Under the pieces are notes generated by a model. That model had not been told where the DNA came from, did no database searches, and worked only from the letters and a program-made list of their open reading frames with translations. Positions 7,585 through 14,845 of a stretch of DNA of 64,000 nt are shown piece by piece. The translations under genes and the position numbers were made by a program. How positions within the stretch are numbered: the first letter of the stretch is position 1; each line of letters starts with the position of its first letter. The stretch is from Streptomyces sp. ADI95-17. Lineage in GTDB: Bacteria; Actinomycetota; Actinomycetes; Streptomycetales; Streptomycetaceae. The DNA is taken from NCBI RefSeq assembly GCF_003846175.1, contig NZ_ML123045.1, forward strand, positions 1,206,082 through 1,270,081, written 5' to 3'.

Positions 7585-8685
7585 ATGAGTGATCACAAGG
7601 CATCGCAGGTGCTGCACGTGAAGGGACGGGTGCTCGTCGGTCCCGACGACGTCCGGGACGAGCTCTGGGTGGTCGACGGGCGGATCTCGTACGGGAGGCC
7701 GGCCGGCGCGGACGGGGCGGTGACCGTCACCGGCTGGGTGCTGCCGGGTCTGGTGGACGCCCACTGCCACGTCGGGCTCGACCACCACGGCGCCGTGGAT
7801 GCGGCGACCAGTGAGAAGCAGGCCCTCGCCGACCGGGAGGCGGGTGCGCTGCTGCTGCGGGACGCGGGGTCGCCGGCCGACACCCGGTGGATCGACGACC
7901 GCGAGGACCTGCCGAAGATCATCCGGGCCGGCCGGCACATCGCCAGGCCCCGCAGGTACACCCGCAACTACGCCCATGAGATCGAGCCGGACGAGCTGGT
8001 CGCGTACGTCGCGCAGGAGGCGCGCCGCGGTGACGGCTGGGTGAAGCTGGTCGGCGACTGGATCGACCGGGAGGTCGGCGATCTGACCGCCTGCTGGCCG
8101 CGCGAGGCGGTCGAAGCGGCCATCGCCGAGGCGCACCGGCTCGGCGCCCGGGTCACCGCGCACTGCTTCGCCGAGGACTCGCTGCGCGATCTCGTGGAGG
8201 CCGGGATCGACTGCGTCGAGCACGCCACCGGGCTCACCGAGGACACCATTCCGCTCTTCGCCGAGCGAGGGGTCGCGATCGTCCCCACCCTGGTCAACAT
8301 CGCCACGTTCCCCTCGCTCGCGGCGGGCGGCGACGCCAAGTTCCCCCGCTGGTCGGCACATATGCGGCGGCTGCACGAGCGGCGCTACGACACGGTCCGC
8401 TCGGCGTACGACGCCGGGGTGCCGGTCTTCGTCGGCACCGACGCGGGCGGGGTGCTCGCCCACGGGCTGGTGGCGGACGAGGTCGCCGAACTGGTGAAGG
8501 CGGGCATCCCGGCCCTGGACGCGCTGTCCGCGACGACCTGGGGCGCGCGGCAGTGGCTGGGGCGGCCGGTTCTGGAGGAGGGCGCCCCGGCGGACCTGGT
8601 GGTGTACGACGAGGACCCGCGGGCGGACGTACGGGTGCTCGCGGCACCTCGGCGGGTGGTCCTGAACGGGCGGGTGATCGGCTGA
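7585..8685 (+). CDS. Metal-dependent amidohydrolase
   Basis: 366 residues, imidazolonepropionase/prolidase-like amidohydrolase. Metal-site landmarks are LVDAHCHVGLD (HxH of strand 1), the lysine of GWVKLVGDW, TAHCF, VEHATG and the final Asp in VFVGTDAGG. N- and C-terminal segments form the usual beta-sandwich (start VLHVKGRVLVG, end DLVVYDEDPRADVRVL). The ATG at 7585 begins the conserved part; the open frame extends much further upstream but only antisense to the aminotransferase. Divergent from that gene by about 130 bp. Substrate unknown: cyclic amides, dipeptides or deaminase-type substrates are all possible. Confidence 0.85.
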   Translation: MSDHKASQVLHVKGRVLVGPDDVRDELWVVDGRISYGRPAGADGAVTVTGWVLPGLVDAHCHVGLDHHGAVDAATSEKQALADREAGALLLRDAGSPADTRWIDDREDLPKIIRAGRHIARPRRYTRNYAHEIEPDELVAYVAQEARRGDGWVKLVGDWIDREVGDLTACWPREAVEAAIAEAHRLGARVTAHCFAEDSLRDLVEAGIDCVEHATGLTEDTIPLFAERGVAIVPTLVNIATFPSLAAGGDAKFPRWSAHMRRLHERRYDTVRSAYDAGVPVFVGTDAGGVLAHGLVADEVAELVKAGIPALDALSATTWGARQWLGRPVLEEGAPADLVVYDEDPRADVRVLAAPRRVVLNGRVIG

Positions 8686-9009
8686 GTCCGGCGGCCCGTG
8701 ACCGGGGTGCGCCGTGTTGACGGGCAGTTACCGAACCCCTGCCCCGTCGTTGAGACACTTTCGCGCGCACCCCGGCGCAGTCGGCTGCGGCGCGGTGAGC
8801 GCTCAGCGGATCGGGTGATCCGGAGGAACGAACGTACCGAGATATTCGAATACAGGCACGGAAACCCCCCTTTGGGGTGAACTCACGTCAGGTGTCCGCC
8901 AGTTCACCCTCCGTGCGTAAAGCTTTCGGGGTCGAGGCCACCGGAGCTCTCGATGTCCCCCATTGGACGGCACCGGTGGCTCCATGTCTCTTGTGGGGGT
9001 TCCACCACT
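8686..9009 (+). promoter_or_regulatory. Long upstream region with paired inverted repeats
   Basis: No gene is seen. Two notable inverted repeats precede the LAETG-protein gene. GGGTGAACT (8875-8883) pairs with AGTTCACCC (8901-8909), and GCCACCGG (8937-8944) pairs with CCGGTGGC (8973-8980). TGAGCGCTCA near 8795 is a small palindrome. The second repeat would form a leader hairpin ending about 30 nt before the TTG start. They could be operators or mRNA structure; no known riboswitch class was recognised. Confidence 0.3.
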
Positions 9010-10113
9010 TTGAACAGCAACACCTTCCGCCTGGCCGCCCTGGCGGTCGCTGCCGCTCCCGTCGCGCTGCTGGTCGCCGCCCCGGCGCAGGCCGCCACCG
9101 CGACCACCACGACCACGGGTGGCGGCAGGGCGAGCGCGGTCGTGCTCCGTACCGCACTCGACGTCTCGCTCCTGAACAAGACGGTCGACGTGCCGCTCAG
9201 GGCCACGCTCAACGAGGTGCACGCACCCGCCGACGCCAAGGAGACCGCGCTCAGCGTGCGGCTCGACGGTGTGGACGGCGGCCGGCCGGTCAGTGTGCTC
9301 GCCGCCGATGTGGCGACCGCGAAGGCGACCGCCGACAAGCACCGGGCCGAGGGCTACAGCAATGTGGCCAAGGCCCGGGTCCATGTGCCCGGACTGCCGG
9401 TGCTCTCGCTGATCGAGGTGGAGAAGGTCACGTCCAAGGCGGTCTGCGAGGTGGGCCGGAAGCCGGTCGCCGAGTCGAACGTGCTGGGGCACGTATCGGT
9501 CCTCGGCAAGCGCATCGACCTCACCGCGGGCGGCACCACGCAGGTCAAGGTCCCGGCCGTCGGTGAGGTGACCCTGGACCTCTCGAAGACGCACACCACC
9601 TCGCGCACCGCCGCGGCGACCGCGTTGCAGCTGAAGGTCTCCGTCAACCCGCTCAAGCTGAACGTCGCCGATGTACGCGGAGAGATCACGCTCGCCGAGG
9701 CGACCTGCGAGACGCCGAAGTCGACCGGGCCGGGCAACGGCGACAACGGCGGTACGAGCAACGGCGGTACGAGCAATGGAGGCACGAGCAATGGAGGCTC
9801 CAGCGACGGCGGATCCAGCAATGGCGGTTCGAGCAATGGTGGTTCGAGCGGCGGTGGGTCCACCGATGGTGGTTCGAGCGATGGCGGTTCGACCAGCGGT
9901 GGGTCCGGTGACGGCGGCAACGGCGGAAGCGGTGGCAACAGCGACGGCGGGGTGAAGCCCCAGACCGGCACCGGCAACGAACCGGCCGTCGACTCGAACC
10001 TCGCGGAGACGGGCAGCAGCTCCGCCACCCCGTACATCGCGGGTGGCGCGGCCGTACTGCTGGCGGCGGGCGCCGGGGCCGTGGTCGTGGCCAGGCGGCG
10101 CGCCCAGGGCTGA
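9010..10113 (+). CDS. Secreted cell-wall-anchored protein with Ser/Gly-rich stalk and LAETG sorting signal
   Basis: 367 residues from a TTG start. Residues 1-28 form a signal peptide (hydrophobic run ending APAQA before ATATTTTT). The globular domain, about residues 30-240, resembles the SCO1860 family of Streptomyces surface proteins, of unknown function. It is followed by a low-complexity stalk of Gly-Gly-(Thr/Ser)-(Ser/Asn/Asp) repeats. The C-terminus has LAETG, a hydrophobic helix and RRRAQG, the layout of a class E sortase substrate, so the mature protein should be linked to peptidoglycan. TTG is chosen because the signal peptide starts there; an ATG at 8953 would add 19 residues over a predicted leader hairpin. 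Confidence 0.75.
   Translation: MNSNTFRLAALAVAAAPVALLVAAPAQAATATTTTTGGGRASAVVLRTALDVSLLNKTVDVPLRATLNEVHAPADAKETALSVRLDGVDGGRPVSVLAADVATAKATADKHRAEGYSNVAKARVHVPGLPVLSLIEVEKVTSKAVCEVGRKPVAESNVLGHVSVLGKRIDLTAGGTTQVKVPAVGEVTLDLSKTHTTSRTAAATALQLKVSVNPLKLNVADVRGEITLAEATCETPKSTGPGNGDNGGTSNGGTSNGGTSNGGSSDGGSSNGGSSNGGSSGGGSTDGGSSDGGSTSGGSGDGGNGGSGGNSDGGVKPQTGTGNEPAVDSNLAETGSSSATPYIAGGAAVLLAAGAGAVVVARRRAQG
9748..9940 (+). repeat. Degenerate 15-bp tandem repeats encoding the Ser/Gly stalk
   Basis: About a dozen units of the type GGYGGTWCGAGCAAY, or GGNGGNTCCAGCGAY, encode GG(T/S)S(N/D). Many units use GGT and GGA codons, unlike the GGC-rich surroundings, a pattern expected from recent unit duplication. 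Length is likely to vary between strains. Confidence 0.8.
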
Positions 10114-10221
10114 TCCCTCCGGGAGACCTGAGGGGGGCAGTAGGGGAGCGGGAGCGGGGAGTGGCGTACGTGTGACGGTGCGCCGCTCCCCGCGGCCGCG
10201 CGACGGAGCGTGGGCAGCGGC

Positions 10222-10299
10222 AGGCCGTCAGCACGCGACCCCACCAGCAGCGGAGGCCGTCAACGTACGACCCCCACCAGCAGCCGCAGGCCGTCAGCG
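10222..10299. repeat. 32-34 bp imperfect tandem repeat at the cobC 3' end
   Basis: AGGCCGTCA recurs at 10222, 10254 and 10288, in units sharing the segment CGACC(C)CCACCAGCAG. The third, partial unit covers the cobC stop codon; the other two lie just beyond it on the minus strand. The array looks like tandem duplication of sequence around the stop. Confidence 0.7.
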
Positions 10300-11388
10300 C
10301 ACGGCCGCGCCCAGCGTCTGCAGCGCCTGGTCGAACGCCTGGAGGAAGCGGTTGGTCGTGGCGCGGTCGCGCACGGCCAGCCGCAGCCACTCCGGACCGA
10401 GCCCGGGAAACGTATCTCCTCGCCGCGCCGCGAACCCCAGCATCCGCAACCGTTCCCGTACCTCCGCGGCCTGTTCCAGCCGGACCAGGACGAACGGCGC
10501 CTCGGCCGGCTCCGCCACCCGCACCTCGGTGAACTCCCGGAGCCCCGCCACCAGATGGGCCCGGTCCACCGCGATCCGCTCCGCGGCGGCGGCCGCCTCG
10601 GCCAGCGCCCGCGGCTCCATGCACGCCTCGGCGGCGGTCAGCGCCGGGGCCGACACCGGCCACAGCGGCTGGGTCTCCTCCAGCGCGCGGACGGTCCCCG
10701 GATCGGCCAGCACATAGCCGATCCGCAGCCCCGCGAGCCCCCAGGTCTTGGTGAGGCTCCGCAGCACGACGAGCCCGGGGACGTCCGTACGCCCGCACAG
10801 GGTCTCGCGCTCGCCCGGCACCGCGTCCATGAACGCCTCGTCGACCACCAGCGTCCGGCCGGGACGGGCCAGCCGCTCCACCAGCGCCGCCGGATGCAGC
10901 ACCGACGTGGGGTTGGTCGGATTGCCGACCACCACCAGATCCGCGTCCTCGGGCACCGCCGACGGGTCAAGCCGGAATCCGTCCTCGGCCCGCAGCAGCA
11001 CCCTCCCCACCTCGTGCCCGGCCGCGCGCAGCGCCGCCTCCGGCTCGGTGAACTGCGGATGGACCACGACCGGGCGACGGACCGGCAGCGCCCGCGCGAT
11101 CAGCACGAACGCCTCCGCCGCACCCGCCGTCAGCAGCACCCGCTCCACCGGCAGCCCGTGCCGGTCCGCGACCGCTGCCCGGGCGGGCCGGCCGTCCGGG
11201 TAGGCGGCGAGCGAGCCCAGCGACCCGGCTATCCGCTCCCTCAGCCAGGCCGGGGGAGTACCGGCCCGTACGTTGACGGCGAGATCGGTCAGATCCCGGT
11301 CCCGTCCCCGTACTTCCGCGTCACCGTGGTGCCGCAGATCGTGCGCGCCCGCGCCTGTCGCGTCGGGATTTTCAGTGGGAGTGTGCAT
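10294..11388 (-). CDS. cobC: Threonine-phosphate decarboxylase / cobalamin biosynthesis aminotransferase CobC
   Basis: About 364 residues, class I/II PLP fold related to histidinol-phosphate aminotransferase. It matches CobC/CobD-type enzymes that supply the aminopropanol arm of cobalamin. Landmarks are LTAGAAEAFVLIARAL, VVVGNPTNPTSVLHP, VVDEAFMDAVPGE and the PLP lysine in VLRSLTKTWGLAGLRIGY. The start is uncertain. ATG at 11388 lacks a ribosome site, and the frame is open to a GTG at 11556, 10 bp after cobE, giving a His-rich extension (DDGHHHHPP). Third-position GC is lower in that extension, so 11388 is used. Part of the cob block. Confidence 0.85.
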   Translation of the reverse strand: MHTPTENPDATGAGAHDLRHHGDAEVRGRDRDLTDLAVNVRAGTPPAWLRERIAGSLGSLAAYPDGRPARAAVADRHGLPVERVLLTAGAAEAFVLIARALPVRRPVVVHPQFTEPEAALRAAGHEVGRVLLRAEDGFRLDPSAVPEDADLVVVGNPTNPTSVLHPAALVERLARPGRTLVVDEAFMDAVPGERETLCGRTDVPGLVVLRSLTKTWGLAGLRIGYVLADPGTVRALEETQPLWPVSAPALTAAEACMEPRALAEAAAAAERIAVDRAHLVAGLREFTEVRVAEPAEAPFVLVRLEQAAEVRERLRMLGFAARRGDTFPGLGPEWLRLAVRDRATTNRFLQAFDQALQTLGAAVR

Positions 11389-11565
11389 GACCGCCGTGGG
11401 GGGATGGTGGTGATGGCCGTCGTCGTGGGTACGGGAGGCCGGCTGCCGCGGCCGTCCCGGTCGATCCTCTGAGTACGGCAGAACGACTATGCGCCCGGCA
11501 CCGGGCTTCACGCAACGGTCGGGACGGGGAGGTGCGTCCGCTGTCGCGGGCGTCACGGACGGCCG

Positions 11566-12003
11566 TCAGGGCGGACCGCGGCGCGCCACCGCACAGGTCA
11601 CCATCGGCGCCCGCCCCGTCGGGGCCGACTTCCGCTTGGGCACCAGCAGCTCACCGCCCGCCGCGAGCGCGGCGGCCTCCGCGACCGACGGCGCTCCGAG
11701 CGCGGCGAGCGGCGCGCCGGACGGATTGGGCACCTCGATCCGGGCCAACTCCCCGGCCGGGTACGTCCGCAGCGGTACGCCGAGCGCCTCGGCGGCGGCG
11801 ACGATGCCCGGTTCGTCCGCCTTGGCGTCCACGGTCACCAGCTCCGCGATGCCCACCGGCGAGAGCCCGGCCGCGCGCAGGGTGTCCCGGACCAGCCCGA
11901 GGATCTCCTCGACCGGCGCGCCCCTGGACGCGCCGATTCCGACGGAGAGCGACGCGCCGAGCCCGTCGGCGGGCGGCGCGGCGGGCGCGTCGGCTTCGGA
12001 CAT
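11566..12003 (-). CDS. Cobalamin biosynthesis protein, CobE / CbiG C-terminal domain
   Basis: 145 residues. The sequence matches the CobE/GbiG C-terminal domain: VGIGASRGAPVEEILGLVRD followed by LVTVDAKADEPGIVAAAEAL and PLRTYPAGELARIEVPNPSG. This domain helps open the C-ring lactone, or acts as an accessory protein, in corrin synthesis. The ATG at 12003 (MSEADAPAA) starts the family region; an upstream in-frame start at 12057 would enter the divergent promoter. It lies just upstream of cobC on the same strand and divergent from a ZIP transporter. Confidence 0.8.
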   Translation of the reverse strand: MSEADAPAAPPADGLGASLSVGIGASRGAPVEEILGLVRDTLRAAGLSPVGIAELVTVDAKADEPGIVAAAEALGVPLRTYPAGELARIEVPNPSGAPLAALGAPSVAEAAALAAGGELLVPKRKSAPTGRAPMVTCAVARRGPP

Positions 12004-12083
12004 GGAGCGGCCTTTCACGAGGAGTGGGGGAGCGGGGAGGCGCTGAGATGCGCGCACCGGGGTCGATCGGCTAGCAAGAGCGC

Positions 12084-12806
12084 ATGGCGGTGTTCGTCGC
12101 GCTCGGCGCGTTCCTGATGACCCTGGCAGGCGGCTGGGTCGCCCAGCGCGTCACCGACCGCCGCCACCTGGTGCTCGGCTTCGCCGGCGGGCTGATGCTC
12201 GGTGTGGTCGGCCTGGACCTGCTGCCGGAGGCGATCGACGCCGCGGGCGAGGCCGTCTTCGGCGTCCCGGCAGCCCTGCTGCTGTTCGTCGGCGGCTTCC
12301 TCGTCGCCCACCTGGTGGAGCGGCTGCTCGCGGTGCGCCAGGCGGCACACGGCGCGGGCGAGGAGCGGGTGCCGCAGGTCGGGCTCACGGCGGCGGCGGC
12401 GATGGTCGGCCACAGCCTGATGGACGGCGTCGCCCTCGGCGCGGCCTTCCAGGTGGGCGCGGGCATGGGAGCCGCCGTCGCGCTCGCCGTCATCACGCAC
12501 GACTTCGCCGACGGCTTCAACACGTACACGATCACCAGCCTGTACGGGAACGCCCGCCGCAAGGCCCTGGTCATGCTGTTCGCGGACGCGCTGGCGCCGA
12601 TCGTGGGCGCCGCGACGACGCTCCTGTTCACCCTTCCGGCGGAACTCCTCGGCTGCTATCTCGGCTTCTTCGGCGGCGCGCTGCTCTACCTGGCCGCCGC
12701 CGAGATCCTCCCCGAGGCACACCACGAACACCCGGCCCGCTCCACGCTGCTGTGCACCGTGGCCGGGGTGGGCTTCATCTGGCTCGTGGTGGGCATCGCG
12801 GACTGA
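12084..12806 (+). CDS. ZIP family metal transporter
   Basis: 240 residues with about eight hydrophobic helices. Two ZIP signature helices are readable: VGHSLMDGVALGAAFQVGAG and ALAVITHDFADGFNTYT, carrying the conserved His and Asp/Glu of the metal path. The family imports Zn, Fe, Mn or Co into the cytoplasm. It is the only plus-strand gene in the cobalamin block, between cobE and cobB, so cobalt or zinc supply for cobalamin enzymes is an attractive but unproven idea. The loop contains few histidines, unlike many zinc-specific members. Confidence 0.85.
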   Translation: MAVFVALGAFLMTLAGGWVAQRVTDRRHLVLGFAGGLMLGVVGLDLLPEAIDAAGEAVFGVPAALLLFVGGFLVAHLVERLLAVRQAAHGAGEERVPQVGLTAAAAMVGHSLMDGVALGAAFQVGAGMGAAVALAVITHDFADGFNTYTITSLYGNARRKALVMLFADALAPIVGAATTLLFTLPAELLGCYLGFFGGALLYLAAAEILPEAHHEHPARSTLLCTVAGVGFIWLVVGIAD

Positions 12807-12861
12807 GCAACGCACCGCCCCCGGGCGCCTCACCGCTTCCGGCACCGGTTCCCGCTCCGGC

Positions 12862-14235
12862 TCATTCCCCGCACCGCTCGACGAACCGGCGGGCCATGCC
12901 GGGCGCCGCCGCCCAGTGGGTATGCAGATAGCTGGCGTGCACGCCCCGCTGTACGTACCCCTCGACCCGCCGCTCCGGCTGGTGCATGCCCCACGCCGGA
13001 TCGGCGCCGGCGCCCGGCTCCAGCACGGTGCGGTGGAACTCGTGGCCGCGCACCCGGGTGCCGGGGGCCGCCAGCACGCTGTCGGAGACCGCCACGGCCT
13101 CCCGGTAGCCGAGCGTCAGCCGCTTCGACATCCGGGCCTCCGCGTCGAGGACCCCGCACATCGGCAGCCCGTCGAGCGAACGCGCCAGATACAGCAGCCC
13201 GGCACACTCGGCGGACACCGGGGCCCCGGACTCCGCCAGCCCGGCGACGGCCTTGCGCAGCGCCGCGTTGGCGGACAGCTCACCCGCGTACACCTCCGGG
13301 AACCCCCCGCCGACGACCAGCCCCCGGGTACCCTCGGGCAGCGCCTCGTCCCGCAGCGGGTCGAACGGCACGACCTCGGCCCCGGCCGCGGTGAGCAGCT
13401 CGGTGTGCTCGGCGTACGAGAAGGTGAACGCGGCACCGGAGGCCACCGCGACGACCGGGGCCCCGGCGGGGGCGGACAGCGGCACGGGCCCGCCGCAGCC
13501 GCCGATCGCCTCCGCCGCGTCCCACACCTCGCCCGGCAGCGGCGGCGCGGAACGGGCCAGCGCCATCAGCGCCTCCAGATCGCACCCCGCCACCACCTGC
13601 TCCCGCATCGCCGCGACCGCGCCCACCGCGTCACCCCGCCGCTCGGCGACCGGCACCAGACCCAGATGGCGCGACGGCACGGCCACCTGCTCGGCCCGGT
13701 GCAGCACCCCCAGCACCGGCAGACCGGACTCCTCCAGCGCGTCCCGCAGCAGCGCCTCGTGCCGCTGGGAGCCGACCTTGTTCAGGATCACCCCGCCGAG
13801 CCGCACCTGCGGATCCCACGAGGCGAAACCGTGCACCAGCGCGGCCACGGAACGCGACTGCGACGACGCGTCGACGACCAGCACCACGGGCGCCCGCAGC
13901 AACTTCGCCACCTGCGCGGTCGACGCCAGCTCGCCCTGGCCCGACGCACCGTCGTACAGCCCCATCACGCCCTCGACCACCGCGAGGTCGCAGCCGGCCG
14001 CCCCGTGCGCGAACAGCGGGGCGACCCGGTCGGGGCCGCACATGTACGCGTCGAGGTTGCGCCCCGGCCGGCCGGTGGCCAGCGTGTGGTAGCCGGGGTC
14101 GATGTAGTCGGGCCCGACCTTGTGCGGGGACACGGCGAGGCCCCGCCCCGCGAAGGCCGCCATCAGCCCCGTGGCGACGGTGGTCTTGCCGCTGCCCGAC
14201 GAGGGCGCGGCGATCACCAGACGAGGAGTGTTCAC
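12862..14235 (-). CDS. cobB: Cobyrinate a,c-diamide synthase CobB
   Basis: 457 residues. Amidates the a and c side chains of cobyrinate (or its hydrogenobyrinate counterpart) with ATP and glutamine. The N-terminal dethiobiotin-synthetase-like ATPase has the P-loop PSSGSGKTT (residues 11-19). The C-terminal class I glutamine amidotransferase domain has GGGFPEVYAGELSAN and the nucleophile Cys in SAECAGLLYLARSL. GTG start follows GAGGGA. It lies 10 bp after cobO in the chelatase-cobO-cobB run. Confidence 0.95.
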   Translation of the reverse strand: MNTPRLVIAAPSSGSGKTTVATGLMAAFAGRGLAVSPHKVGPDYIDPGYHTLATGRPGRNLDAYMCGPDRVAPLFAHGAAGCDLAVVEGVMGLYDGASGQGELASTAQVAKLLRAPVVLVVDASSQSRSVAALVHGFASWDPQVRLGGVILNKVGSQRHEALLRDALEESGLPVLGVLHRAEQVAVPSRHLGLVPVAERRGDAVGAVAAMREQVVAGCDLEALMALARSAPPLPGEVWDAAEAIGGCGGPVPLSAPAGAPVVAVASGAAFTFSYAEHTELLTAAGAEVVPFDPLRDEALPEGTRGLVVGGGFPEVYAGELSANAALRKAVAGLAESGAPVSAECAGLLYLARSLDGLPMCGVLDAEARMSKRLTLGYREAVAVSDSVLAAPGTRVRGHEFHRTVLEPGAGADPAWGMHQPERRVEGYVQRGVHASYLHTHWAAAPGMARRFVERCGE

Positions 14236-14245
14236 TGCCAGTCCC

Positions 14246-14845
14246 TCACCATTCGATGCCCCGCTGGCCCTTCTGACCGGCGTCCATCGGGTGCTTGACC
14301 TTCGACATCTCGGTCACCAGATCGGCGGCGTCCAGCAGCTTCTGCGGCGCGTTGCGCCCGGTGATGACCACATGCTGCGCACCGGGGCGTTCGCGCAGCA
14401 CCTCGATCACCTCGTCGGTGTCGATCCACCCCCAGTGCATCGGGTACGCGAACTCGTCGAGGACGTACAGCCGGTACGTCTCGGCCGCCAGGTCGCGCTT
14501 GACCTGCTCCCAGCCCTCGCGCGCCGCCTCCTCGTTGTCCATCTGGCCGTCGCGCTGCACCCACGACCAGCCCTCGCCCATCTTGTTCCAGACGACCGAG
14601 CCGCCCTCGCCGCTCGCCCCGAGGACCTTCAGCGCGTTCTCCTCGCCGACCTTCCACTTCGCCGACTTGACGAACTGGAAGACGCCGATCGGCCACCCCT
14701 GATTCCAGGCGCGCAGCGCGAGCCCGAAGGCCGCCGTCGACTTTCCCTTGCCGATGCCGGTGTGCACCATCAGCAGCGGGCGGTTGCGGCGCTGACGGGT
14801 CGTGAGCCCGTCGTCGGGCACGGTGGTCGGCTGTCCCTGCGGCAT
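14246..14845 (-). CDS. cobO: Cob(I)yrinic acid a,c-diamide adenosyltransferase CobO
   Basis: 199 residues, the normal length for CobO/BtuR ATP:corrinoid adenosyltransferases, which add the upper 5'-deoxyadenosyl ligand. The P-loop GIGKGKST is at residues 30-37 and the family segments GLALRAWNQGWPIGVFQFVK and YRLYVLDEFAYPMHWGW are clear. The start ATG overlaps the upstream stop as TAATG, so translation is coupled to the chelatase-like gene. cobB follows closely. Confidence 0.95.
   Translation of the reverse strand: MPQGQPTTVPDDGLTTRQRRNRPLLMVHTGIGKGKSTAAFGLALRAWNQGWPIGVFQFVKSAKWKVGEENALKVLGASGEGGSVVWNKMGEGWSWVQRDGQMDNEEAAREGWEQVKRDLAAETYRLYVLDEFAYPMHWGWIDTDEVIEVLRERPGAQHVVITGRNAPQKLLDAADLVTEMSKVKHPMDAGQKGQRGIEW

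Noticed and set aside
8870..9010. Riboswitch before the LAETG protein
   Set aside because: Inverted repeats are present but none of the known aptamer cores (c-di-AMP, SAM, TPP, cobalamin) could be read.
9748..9940. Regularly spaced repeats as a possible CRISPR array
   Set aside because: Units are contiguous 15-mers in frame coding Gly/Ser; there are no spacers and no cas genes.
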